Source of the DNA: Prevotella sp. oral taxon 475
Lineage (GTDB): Bacteria > Bacteroidota > Bacteroidia > Bacteroidales > Bacteroidaceae
Length of the DNA stretch: 64,000 bases
NCBI RefSeq assembly: GCF_018127805.1
Contig: NZ_CP072334.1
Coordinates: 1,838,001-1,902,000, forward strand
Reading direction: 5' to 3'
In this document: piece after piece, positions 46,201-53,484 of the stretch
Layout of the letters: every line of letters starts with the position of its first letter
Position numbering within the stretch: the stretch's first letter is position 1
Made by a program: the position numbers and the translations under genes
The notes under the pieces: generated by a model
The model's input: the letters and a program-made list of their open reading frames with translations, nothing else
What the model was told of the DNA's origin: nothing
The model's database searches: none

Positions 46201-47538
46201 GTTACCAAAATTGTAAGCCTCATCCCAGTCGATGTAAGCGTCCAGACCGTCTTTCTGGCTGATCCACCATCTCCATGTGGGCATTACGCTTTGTACGCCG
46301 GAGTGGTACCAGTCCTGTTGATTTTTCTCTACGCCCTTGACGAAGCGTTTTTTACCGATTCCCACACAGAAAGATGTGATGAACGGCATGCTGCTGATGG
46401 CCGAACGCTCGATGAGGCAACCCGAAATACCGGGCCAGCCACCCCAACCACCAGACGGGTCGGCTTCTAACGAGGGGTCATGACTGCTGTTCACCCACAC
46501 CGTAGCTTCGTTGTTGAAGGTACGAGTCATGGCTTGGTAGGCCTGTTCGCCTTGATTGTTTACCGTATTGAGAAGCGTTTTAACATTATCTTTCCAAATA
46601 TGCTCCTCCGGACAGAACAAAGCGACCGACCCTACATGGCCATCTTTCTTGAAAACACTTCTCAACGTGCTTCCATAACCTGTGAGTCCCGCCATCACCG
46701 TTTCGATACCGCCATAGATTTTCTCCATGGTCTGCGCTTCGGTACAACCCAACTGCGAGGCATAAGACCGATAATCTTTCACCTGTCCGTAGTCGATGAA
46801 CTGCGAAGTGTTTTTGTGAGTCTTCAGGATGGTAGAGTTCACGCCGACGAAAGCCTGATACCACTGTATTTCCATTTGAGGAAGACCTGCGGCATCGGCA
46901 TATTCGTTGAATTCTTTGATAAACTGTTCCCACTCGGAAGTGCTTCCACCGCCGGTCTCTTCGTTGATGAACCAGCCGTCGAAGCCAAAATATTGAGCAA
47001 TTTCAAACAGTTTTTTAGCGAAGATATACTTACCGTCTTTCTTCTCAAGCATCTGTCTCACCCACATTCTGTTGCCTCCATAGGCTGCGGGCGGGAAGAA
47101 AACTTGTCCCAACATCTTAACACCGCTTTGGTGTGCGGCATCTGTCGAACCGGCAGGAGGTGGGATAATAATGCCTTCCGAGGCCGAACCGGCCCAGTAG
47201 ACCATTTTATCCATATACTGCCAGTAGGTGGGTTGATAGCCCACAAAGTTGTTAGCACCCTGCGATGGGCACAAACTACAGGTGGGAAAGAGGATAGATG
47301 CGTTAGTCACCTGCCCACCGTAGTGCTGGTTTTTGTTGGCCTTCATCGGCACTGGCTCTACAAACCGCTGAGCTAAAGGCACTCGGCTGCGGTTGAATTT
47401 GGCATTCGGATCGCTTTGGGGCGTCCAGTTTCTCACTTTGTCGGGATGCCAACAACCGCCATAGGGCTGCTGAGCATGCACCACACTTGTTAACAACAAG
47501 GATGCAAGAGTTAATCCTACGAGTTTAGTTAACTTCAT
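43294..47538 (-). CDS. GH85 endo-beta-N-acetylglucosaminidase, secreted, multidomain
   Basis: A 1414-residue exported enzyme that should cut the chitobiose core of N-glycans. Signal peptide ends near VVHAQ. The GH85 catalytic domain (about residues 60-420) has the Asn/Glu pair in FDGWFINEETGG (Asn192, Glu194) and the Tyr in EIQWYQAF. Downstream come a beta-sandwich (about 420-570), Ig/PKD-like domains (about 575-755), a discoidin-type F5/8C domain (about 760-905) and a second one (about 1030-1170). The last 40 residues (GIYTIDGIKVNALVKGINIIKLADGTTKKVLVR) look like a type IX sorting sequence. Surface location and Ig- or mucin-type glycoprotein substrates are inferences. It is a single-gene unit. 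Confidence 0.92.
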   Translation of the reverse strand: MKLTKLVGLTLASLLLTSVVHAQQPYGGCWHPDKVRNWTPQSDPNAKFNRSRVPLAQRFVEPVPMKANKNQHYGGQVTNASILFPTCSLCPSQGANNFVGYQPTYWQYMDKMVYWAGSASEGIIIPPPAGSTDAAHQSGVKMLGQVFFPPAAYGGNRMWVRQMLEKKDGKYIFAKKLFEIAQYFGFDGWFINEETGGGSTSEWEQFIKEFNEYADAAGLPQMEIQWYQAFVGVNSTILKTHKNTSQFIDYGQVKDYRSYASQLGCTEAQTMEKIYGGIETVMAGLTGYGSTLRSVFKKDGHVGSVALFCPEEHIWKDNVKTLLNTVNNQGEQAYQAMTRTFNNEATVWVNSSHDPSLEADPSGGWGGWPGISGCLIERSAISSMPFITSFCVGIGKKRFVKGVEKNQQDWYHSGVQSVMPTWRWWISQKDGLDAYIDWDEAYNFGNSIKIEGSIQPGEHLVRLYKTQIKVDNGGKLRLVYKTSLENSVEVRLGTESDVNNGMVTLSGATKTESNGWTVDEYDLTQVNGKTIYMVALNIKNASVVSNYKLQLGELALLPANYAPKAMEISNLKNETTLLEAGGDLRITWDWADNADLDHFDVYTVTANGTEKLVGQTRDEAFYVPKFARNETDEYVNVRVVPVMKDGTEKDVQVLKVDYPKLTAPTITVKTSKGYAKVGDVIVLSAKGTGKPTAWKWKLPSSLEPVGGSSASLTTPEISVKALKEGQQKVTIEATNSVGTSSKEVTVCDVMNEAEFKQVKNVALKKSIQSFSASTNEKETPKNIIDGVQSPYSYEGKWCCIGTDHNCVIDLQGSYRIYGFKIFDCKAGPENNENFDKYRIMLSEDGVNWTTAVDETGRERDNVKTDNIAPMRARYVKLNPYSEEGMTFRIWEFEVFGADFSNMTMTAPEQLILNAGETQTVTVKYDLNGDIRSSLFNCKASVMKGQVTIGALSDDAASGTITFPVTASNTVGTSVIKVTIDNGGAVKERSISVIVDDPTAKNILSGMEAELRKYAVDYSPGAAYEIFRTHKLTDGNTTEEALEVINSSCKHKQDFWAVFQAPDMWNLSKIKISIPNNNRGENDNDVAGLVNKTIEVMVSNNGVDWETVHSFDDLGEVSTLQYYLPKARKTKYLAIVSTLNPFFFPSISEIEAFEQAKGTTSSVVPLKVKQGWNADVIVEAKTAHEHANSTLDKQGWVFYTSGVQEKGAISDETGVVTTTSGNEYQLADYTANNALVLKTTFTWGLLEFEQPQNAEELHILATSTNGESSLMAIPIYDDGGQGTTERFNIDDWFGNSTGTALWGLGRIKKEKGGGFKADDIDGRYEFRLFEHKMPVDGNRKIQSLKFRSTNAGYVPTILAISMKPAVATGIDNVKSDRSAAVTGIYTIDGIKVNALVKGINIIKLADGTTKKVLVR

Positions 47539-47848
47539 AAGCGTTAATTATTTTAGTTATATTCTTAAGGTGATCGTTTAGGATCTTTGTCTCATTGGGT
47601 CGCTGCCTCTTGTCGTTCGGGCAGTTTCTCTACGGTGTTCTATATCTATAATCACCCGTCAAGGCAAAAACACTTAACCGGAAACAAGATTTTTTGGAAA
47701 AAGTTTTTATCCGCTTTGTCGGGAGGCGAAAAAGGAACGATCGGTCGATAGGTATTCCATGATAACAGGTATCTGCCGATAAGGCTGACCGATGGAGCCG
47801 TATGGGCAAATAGATAGGTTATATATAATAAGGTGTAACCCCCCTCTC
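47539..47848. other. Intergenic region with no recognised element
   Basis: This 310-base gap lies between the GH85 start and the luxS stop. I see no gene, no clean TAnnTTTG box and no clear hairpin with a T-run, although it must hold the GH85 promoter. Confidence 0.5.
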
Positions 47849-48334
47849 CTACTCCTCTTGGGGATAAGAGAGGTGATCATCGGTGAGCCTATCGAGCACC
47901 TCGTCTACGAATTTACGTGCCTCGAGCCGAGCTCCCGCCAGATTATGCAGCAGATAATTGCCACAATCTTTGGGTGCAGCACCGGGAATTTCGCCCTCGA
48001 AGCGAGCCACGAAGTCGAACGTGCGGCGCATCAAGTCGACGATGTCGGCCGATTGCAGGTCGCCTTTCACCAAGAGATAGTTGCCCGTGAGGCAACCCAT
48101 CGGGCCCCAATAGAGGATGCGATCGCTCCATTCGGGGTCGTTGCGCAGGAAGGTAGCCGCCAAATGCTCTATCGTATGGATGGCCCCTTGGTCGAGAATG
48201 GGTTCCCGATTGGGTTCTTTCATACGAATGTCGAAAGTGGTAACAACCTCGTTTCCTACGTAATCTTTCCGACTGACATAGATACCGCGCAATAAACGAT
48301 TGTGATCAATGGTGAAACTTGGAATCTTTTTCAT
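47849..48334 (-). CDS. luxS: S-ribosylhomocysteine lyase LuxS
   Basis: Splits S-ribosylhomocysteine into homocysteine and the AI-2 precursor DPD. The 161-residue protein has the metal motif HTIEH (His53, His57), the catalytic Cys81 in GPMGCLTGNY and the third metal ligand Cys in KDCGNYLLHNL. It follows mtnN, the enzyme that makes its substrate, by 54 nt on the same strand, so the two steps are encoded together. Confidence 0.97.
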   Translation of the reverse strand: MKKIPSFTIDHNRLLRGIYVSRKDYVGNEVVTTFDIRMKEPNREPILDQGAIHTIEHLAATFLRNDPEWSDRILYWGPMGCLTGNYLLVKGDLQSADIVDLMRRTFDFVARFEGEIPGAAPKDCGNYLLHNLAGARLEARKFVDEVLDRLTDDHLSYPQEE

Positions 48335-48388
48335 TGTATCTTCAAATAAAAAAATGTTTTGACGTTGCTGAATCGTTTCTTTTTTCTT

Positions 48389-49081
48389 TTACCATCGGGA
48401 CAGGTTGGCCAGGAATTGGCTCACCACCCTGAACGAACCGTTGGCCATTCGCTCCCAGAAGTCGAAATATTGAGCCGCCTGATGGTCGTTGAGAGGTACG
48501 TCGCTGATGATGCGAAAACTGATAAAAGGGGTTTGATACAGGTGACAGACCTGCGCAATCGAGCAACTTTCCATATCAACAGCCTTAGCTTGAGGAAAGA
48601 GTTCCAGAATATGGCGCATCTTTTCCTTAGCGTCTACAAACCAATCGCCGCTAACGATGAGCCCCGAATGAAGAGTTGTGTCACCACCGCTTTGCAAAGC
48701 CGTTTCGATCAAGTGCTGTCCAGCCTCGAAACGGGCAGGAAGTCCCGGCAACTGGCCATATTCCAGTTCACTGCCGCAGTAGAGATCGTGATAGGCATAG
48801 ACCGTTCCCACCACCACATCCAAAGGCTTCATCGCCGGATCGGCCCCTCCGGCAACACCCGTAGAGACGATGATGTCAGGCCGATAGCCGTCGATCATCT
48901 CCACGGCACCCACCGCACTGTTCACCTTTCCGATGCCGCACTGCTGCATCACCACCTCGTTCGGTCCGATACAGCCCAGCACCCATTCTTTGTTATGATG
49001 GTGCTGAATCTGTGGTTTTTCAAGCAAAGCGCGGAGCTGGGCCATCTCTTTGTCCATGGCCACGATGATTCCTATCTTCAT
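48389..49081 (-). CDS. mtnN: 5'-methylthioadenosine/S-adenosylhomocysteine nucleosidase
   Basis: Removes adenine from SAH and MTA, relieving inhibition of methylation. The 230-residue protein begins MKIGIIVAMDKEMAQLRALLE and has the purine-site stretch GIGKVNSAVGAVEMID, STGVAGGADP, the catalytic MESCSIAQVC and ISDVPLND. The frame is open for 31 codons upstream, but the ATG at 49079-49081 gives the conserved N-terminus. With luxS downstream it completes SAH recycling to homocysteine. Confidence 0.96.
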   Translation of the reverse strand: MKIGIIVAMDKEMAQLRALLEKPQIQHHHNKEWVLGCIGPNEVVMQQCGIGKVNSAVGAVEMIDGYRPDIIVSTGVAGGADPAMKPLDVVVGTVYAYHDLYCGSELEYGQLPGLPARFEAGQHLIETALQSGGDTTLHSGLIVSGDWFVDAKEKMRHILELFPQAKAVDMESCSIAQVCHLYQTPFISFRIISDVPLNDHQAAQYFDFWERMANGSFRVVSQFLANLSRW

Positions 49082-49194
49082 TTTGTTTTTATTTTGATAG
49101 GGCAAAAATACGAAATTTCTCTCAACTTTTGGTCTTTTCCATCCCCCAATCTCCAAAACTCTTACCCCCTCCATCTCCCCTTAGCTTGTTCCTC

Positions 49195-49299
49195 TTGATC
49201 ATTCTATTTGCAAAAGCTAAGAAAACGAACGACGAAAGCTAAGAAAACGGAGTGCAAAAGCTAAGAGAATGAGACATAAAAGCTAAGAGAAGGAAACGG
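49195..49299. repeat. 22-bp A-tract repeat, locus 3, and left copy of a 72-bp direct repeat
   Basis: Four 22-bp units start at 49212. The segment 49195-49266 recurs at 49964-50035 with one base difference (71 of 72), so the DUF5053 cassette is bracketed by direct repeats. Confidence 0.88.
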
Positions 49300-49454
49300 C
49301 GTTTTGTAACTACCTTATTATCAACAACAAACGAAAGAGATGCAAGCCCTCTGTTTTCGCTTGACAACTACCCCTTTTGATGGACATCAAATATGAAAAT
49401 AACCATTTGATGATTTTTATTTCTGCTTTATTTTCACAATACGCAAAAGGTTAT

Positions 49455-49462
49455 TATCTTTG
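49455..49462 (+). promoter_or_regulatory. -7 box of the DUF5053 cassette
   Basis: TATCTTTG fits TAnnTTTG, 25 nt before the ATG at 49488. Confidence 0.5.
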
Positions 49463-49487
49463 CCGTGTCAAATAGAAAGCACGAGTG

Positions 49488-49620
49488 ATGCCATACACAG
49501 AAAAAGAAGATGAACTGATACAAGCCATCAGAAATTACAGAAGAGCCTATCCCAATGGTGAGAGAAACCTTGAAATCTACATCCTGGATTTGGTTTATGA
49601 ACTGATGGAACAAGAGTAAC
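49488..49620 (+). pseudogene. Small acidic protein, interrupted by a one-base frameshift
   Basis: From ATG 49488 the frame reads MPYTEKEDELIQAIRNYRRA then YPNG, and stops at 49572-49574. The +1 frame continues the same style of sequence, ERNLEIYILDLVYELMEQE, and stops in TAA at 49618-49620. Joining the two at about 49557-49561 (GGTGGAGAG, one extra G) gives a coherent 43-residue helical protein. It is therefore a recent frameshift, a sequencing error, or a programmed shift. It precedes the DUF5053 gene by 39 nt and follows a promoter-like box. The function is unknown. Confidence 0.55.
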
Positions 49621-49659
49621 CCCACCGCTCTCGTTTACGAGGGCACAATAAGAAACAAT

Positions 49660-49905
49660 ATGGAAGTAATTGTAAAACAGCAAAAAGCAACAGCCAGACA
49701 AGTCTTGGCAGATGTATATGAGGAAATCAACTGGGCATACTTGGCCAAGAATTACTTTGGCAAGTCTCGCTCATGGCTTTACCATAAGTTCAGCGGGATG
49801 AACAATGGAGTGACAGACGACTTCAGCGATGTGGACCGAGAGCGTCTTAAAAATTCACTACAAGATATTGCCGGGCGCATCATGCAAGCAGCAGAAAGGC
49901 TTTAA
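49660..49905 (+). CDS. DUF5053 small protein
   Basis: An 81-residue protein of unknown function. The middle (INWAYLAKNYFGKSRSWLYHKFSGMNNG) and the end (DFSDVDRERLKNSLQDIAGRIMQAAERL) match my memory of DUF5053, small Bacteroidota proteins. The first motif resembles a helix-turn-helix, so DNA binding is possible. With the frameshifted gene it forms a cassette with its own promoter and terminator, enclosed by 72-bp direct repeats. This looks like an accessory unit rather than a core gene. Confidence 0.75.
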   Translation: MEVIVKQQKATARQVLADVYEEINWAYLAKNYFGKSRSWLYHKFSGMNNGVTDDFSDVDRERLKNSLQDIAGRIMQAAERL

Positions 49906-49925
49906 TTCATCACTTTATACCTGAC

Positions 49926-49962
49926 GAGGGGGTACATCCGAATGGCTGCTCCCCCTCTTTTT
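49926..49962 (+). terminator. Terminator of the DUF5053 cassette
   Basis: GAGGGGG pairs with CCCCCTC, with an inner CAT/ATG pairing in the loop, followed by TTTTTATTG. Confidence 0.8.
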
Positions 49963-49963
49963 A

Positions 49964-50062
49964 TTGATCATTCTATTTGCAAAAACTAAGAAAACGAACG
50001 ACGAAAGCTAAGAAAACGGAGTGCAAAAGCTAAGAAAACGCGATGCAAAAGATCAGCTTTTG
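49964..50062. repeat. 22-bp A-tract repeat, locus 4, and right copy of the 72-bp direct repeat
   Basis: 49964-50035 repeats 49195-49266 with a single G-to-A change. The 22-bp units start at 49981, 50003 and 50025, with a partial unit at 50047. Confidence 0.88.
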
Positions 50063-50145
50063 GAAGCCAACCTGTAAGCAATTGATTTCCAGACTCTTAT
50101 AAATTCATTTCTCGATCCAGGAAAAACCGTAGAAAAAAGAGGCAG

Positions 50146-50161
50146 ATGCAAACGTTTGCAT
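50146..50161. promoter_or_regulatory. LacI-family operator upstream of susC
   Basis: ATGCAAACGTTTGCAT is a perfect 16-bp palindrome with the central CG typical of LacI-family operators. A LacI-type regulator is encoded in the same locus (56812). It lies about 75 nt upstream of the predicted start site, which would suit an activator or a looping repressor. Confidence 0.7.
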
Positions 50162-50214
50162 CGAATGAGTTGTATTTTTAACGATAAAATAGCATCGTGT
50201 AACATAAAGAAAGT

Positions 50215-50222
50215 TACTTTTG
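50215..50222 (+). promoter_or_regulatory. -7 box of the susCDE operon
   Basis: TACTTTTG fits TAnnTTTG. The leader to the susC ATG would be about 215 nt, with no gene in it that I can support. Confidence 0.45.
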
Positions 50223-50444
50223 CAATGCTAATGTTACATCAACAATCGACAACCTATAACAGAAGCAAACCTATTAAGACAACCGCCCTTCATGGGCTGA
50301 CTCCCTCTTCATTTGGCTACGTGCCCATCCCGATCTACACAAAGAGAATCGTTATATGTACACGCACGCGCGAAGAAACAGAGGAAACCTAAATAGAGAA
50401 GATAATCAGAAAACAATGTATTACTTAAATTTTAAAAACTAAAA

Positions 50445-53400
50445 ATGATGAAGCAGGTAAAGATTACGATGCCTCTGAGGATACTCACGCTGCTGTGCGG
50501 GCTTATCCTTTCCATCAGTGCCTTGGCACAACAGATCGTTGTGAAAGGTCATGTCAAAGATGCTACCGGCGAACCTGTTGTCGGTGCCACCGTAAGAGCT
50601 GCCGGCCAAACGGGCGGAGTGGTGACAGACATCGACGGAAACTTCAGCATCAACGCGCAAGCGGGTGCTCTTCTCACCGTTTCTTATATAGGCTATAGCG
50701 ACACGAAAGTAACGGCCAGTCCGCAAATGGTGATTACACTGAAAGACGAAGCAGCCAAATCGCTCACCGAGGTGGTGGTCATTGGTTACGGTGCAGTGAA
50801 GAAGAGCGACCTGACGGGGTCGGTAACGGCTCTCAAACCCGACTCGAAGAACAAGGGTCTGGTGATCAATCCGCAGGATATGATTGCCGGTAAGGTGGCC
50901 GGTGTCAACATCACGACCGACGGCGGAGCACCCGGTTCGGGGGCAAACATCCGTATTCGCGGCGGATCTTCTCTCAATGCATCGAACAATCCGCTCATTG
51001 TCATCGACGGAATACCGATGGACAACAACGGCGTTCAAGGACTTTCCAATCCGCTTTCGATGGTGAACCCACAAGACATCGAGTCGTTCAACGTGCTGAA
51101 AGATGCCTCGGCCACAGCCATTTACGGTTCGCGCGGTTCCAATGGCGTTATCATTATCACCACAAAGAAGGGCCGTAAGGGCATGGCTCCGCAGGTGAGC
51201 TACAACGGAAGCTTCACGGTGAGCCACAAAAACAAGTCGTTGAAACTGATAAGCGGCGACGAATATCGTGAGTTGATCCTCAATAAATACGGTGCTGGCA
51301 GTGATGCGGCCAAGGCTTTGGGAACTTCTAACACCGATTGGCAGAAAGAAATCTCTCGCACCGCTGCCAGTCACGACCACAATGTGGCTGTGCAGGGAGC
51401 TGTGAAGAACCTTCCCTATCGCCTGTCGCTGGGATATACCGACCAAAAGGGTGTCATCAAAACCTCCGATTTCAAGCGTTACACGGCTGCTTTGAACCTC
51501 AATCCTTCGTTCTTCGACAATCATCTCACGCTCAACCTCAATGCCAAGGGGATGTATGCCGAGACCTGTTATCCTAACTACGGTGCTATCAGCGATGCTT
51601 TTCGCTTCGACCCCACGCAGAGTATCTACGACAATTCGGCCGAAGCAAAGAAACATTATGCCGGATATTTTCAGTGGAAGACCACCGGTGGTATAACCGA
51701 CATCGACACCAACTATGATACCACTTCCAATAACCTGGCTCCTGCCAATCCCGTTGCTGCACTGAACCTTCATCATGAGAAGGCTTACAGCCGCGCCTTT
51801 GTGGGAAGTGCCGATATCGACTATAAGCTGCACGGCTTCGAAGACTTACGCCTGCACCTCACATTGGGTGCCGATGTGTCGAAAGGTAAACAGAATAAGA
51901 TGGTGGAAAACACCGCTCCCGAGGCGTTCTACTATGGTAGCTACGGCGCAGAAGAGAAACTCAAGCGCAATCTTTCGCTCAGTATGTATGCCCAGTATTT
52001 CAAAGATTTCAACGAAAAACATCACTTCGACGTGATGGCCGGCTATGAATGGCAACACTTCTGGCACAACGAATACAAAGATTATTGGGGCTATTACCAA
52101 AGCGGAAGTGCCAAAGCAGGACAGGAAACCGAACATAAACCGAAATATATAGAAACCGAAAACTTCTTGGTTTCTTTCTTCGGACGCGCCAACTATACCT
52201 TGCTCAACCGCTATTACTTCACGGCCACAGTGCGCGACGATGGCTCTTCGCGCTTCAAAGAGCACTGGGCATGGTTCCCCTCTTTCGCTTTCGCATGGAA
52301 AGCCAAAGAAGAGAGCATGTTCAAAAACGTCGGCTGGCTCTCAGACCTTAAACTTCGCCTCGGATGGGGTAACACCGGACAGCAGGAAGGCATAGACGAT
52401 TACACCTACTTCACTATCTATAACATGAATACAGGCACGCAATCGTTCTATCCGCTCTTGGAAAACGGTCGACTCTATGCTCCTCTTGGCTACAATCCTA
52501 ACCTGAAATGGGAAACCACCACAACCTATAACGTGGGTCTGGACTGGGGTATTCTGAACCAAAAACTCACCGGAAGCATTGATTGGTACTATCGTAAGAC
52601 CACCAATCTCATCAATAAAGCATACGTTGCAGCAGGAACGAACTTCGATAACAAGGTGAATCAGAACATCGGCTCTTTGAGAAACACCGGCCTTGAAGCT
52701 ACGCTGAGCTGGAAAGTCATACAAGCCAAAGACTGGTTCTGGACGTTGGACTATAATATTACCTATAATCACAACAAGATTACAGCCCTGACGGGTGTCG
52801 ATGGCGAACGAATCGAGACGGGAAGTTCGATACACAGCGGTACCGACCGTAAGATTTTGGCCTACGCCGTAGGGCAACCCTCGAGCGCATTCCTGGTCTA
52901 TCAGCAAGCTTACGACGCTAATGGCAAACCTATTGAAGGAGCCGTGGTAGACCGAAACGGCGACGGAAGCATCACCGATGCCGACCGTTACTTCTACAAA
53001 CAAGCTGCAGCACCCGTCACAATGGGCTTGGCTTCGCGCTTAGAGTATAAGAATTGGGACCTCGGAGCCAGCTTCCGGGCCAGCATCGGCAACTATATCT
53101 ATAACGATGTAGAGGCCAGTCGCATCGACATGAGTCAGCTTTGGCAAGATAGTTTCTTGGAGCAACGCACTCAGTCGGCCAAGAATCTCAACTGGCAAAG
53201 CACTAAATGGGCGCAAAGCGACTACTTCGTGCACAACGCTTCTTTCCTGAAGTGCGACAATATCACACTGGGTTACAGCTTTAATCAACTCTTCAAAACT
53301 GGCAACTGGCACGGATTGAGCGGCCGTCTTTATGGAACCGTCTCTAATGTCTTTACCATCACCAAGTATAAAGGGCTCGACCCCGAGGTGTTCAGCGGCA

Positions 53401-53462
53401 TCGACTATCAGCTTTACCCGCGTCCCATCTCCCTTATCATGGGTCTGAGTCTGAATTTCTAA
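50445..53462 (+). CDS. SusC/RagA-type TonB-dependent oligosaccharide transporter
   Basis: A 1005-residue outer-membrane receptor. After the signal peptide (ending SALAQ) comes the carboxypeptidase-like regulatory domain (VVKGHVKDATGEPVVGATVRA...GNFSINAQAG), then SLTEVVVIGYGAVKKSDLTGS marking the plug domain with IRIRGGSSLNASNNPLIVIDG and ATAIYGSRGSNGVIIITTKKG. The rest is a 22-strand barrel ending LSLNF. It imports glycans bound by the SusD partner encoded 22 nt downstream. An intact LacI operator stands upstream. Confidence 0.95.
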   Translation: MMKQVKITMPLRILTLLCGLILSISALAQQIVVKGHVKDATGEPVVGATVRAAGQTGGVVTDIDGNFSINAQAGALLTVSYIGYSDTKVTASPQMVITLKDEAAKSLTEVVVIGYGAVKKSDLTGSVTALKPDSKNKGLVINPQDMIAGKVAGVNITTDGGAPGSGANIRIRGGSSLNASNNPLIVIDGIPMDNNGVQGLSNPLSMVNPQDIESFNVLKDASATAIYGSRGSNGVIIITTKKGRKGMAPQVSYNGSFTVSHKNKSLKLISGDEYRELILNKYGAGSDAAKALGTSNTDWQKEISRTAASHDHNVAVQGAVKNLPYRLSLGYTDQKGVIKTSDFKRYTAALNLNPSFFDNHLTLNLNAKGMYAETCYPNYGAISDAFRFDPTQSIYDNSAEAKKHYAGYFQWKTTGGITDIDTNYDTTSNNLAPANPVAALNLHHEKAYSRAFVGSADIDYKLHGFEDLRLHLTLGADVSKGKQNKMVENTAPEAFYYGSYGAEEKLKRNLSLSMYAQYFKDFNEKHHFDVMAGYEWQHFWHNEYKDYWGYYQSGSAKAGQETEHKPKYIETENFLVSFFGRANYTLLNRYYFTATVRDDGSSRFKEHWAWFPSFAFAWKAKEESMFKNVGWLSDLKLRLGWGNTGQQEGIDDYTYFTIYNMNTGTQSFYPLLENGRLYAPLGYNPNLKWETTTTYNVGLDWGILNQKLTGSIDWYYRKTTNLINKAYVAAGTNFDNKVNQNIGSLRNTGLEATLSWKVIQAKDWFWTLDYNITYNHNKITALTGVDGERIETGSSIHSGTDRKILAYAVGQPSSAFLVYQQAYDANGKPIEGAVVDRNGDGSITDADRYFYKQAAAPVTMGLASRLEYKNWDLGASFRASIGNYIYNDVEASRIDMSQLWQDSFLEQRTQSAKNLNWQSTKWAQSDYFVHNASFLKCDNITLGYSFNQLFKTGNWHGLSGRLYGTVSNVFTITKYKGLDPEVFSGIDYQLYPRPISLIMGLSLNF

Positions 53463-53484
53463 CCCTCACAAAAGACAAATCATA

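Noticed and set aside
49195..50035. Insertion sequence between the 72-bp repeats
   Set aside because: No transposase or integrase is encoded between them, and the repeats are direct, not inverted.
50156..50392. 78-residue protein upstream of susC
   Set aside because: It begins inside the LacI-type operator and contains the promoter box. No protein features support it.
50439..51833. 464-codon open frame on the minus strand
   Set aside because: It mirrors the SusC N-terminal region. Long antisense frames are expected from codon bias here.
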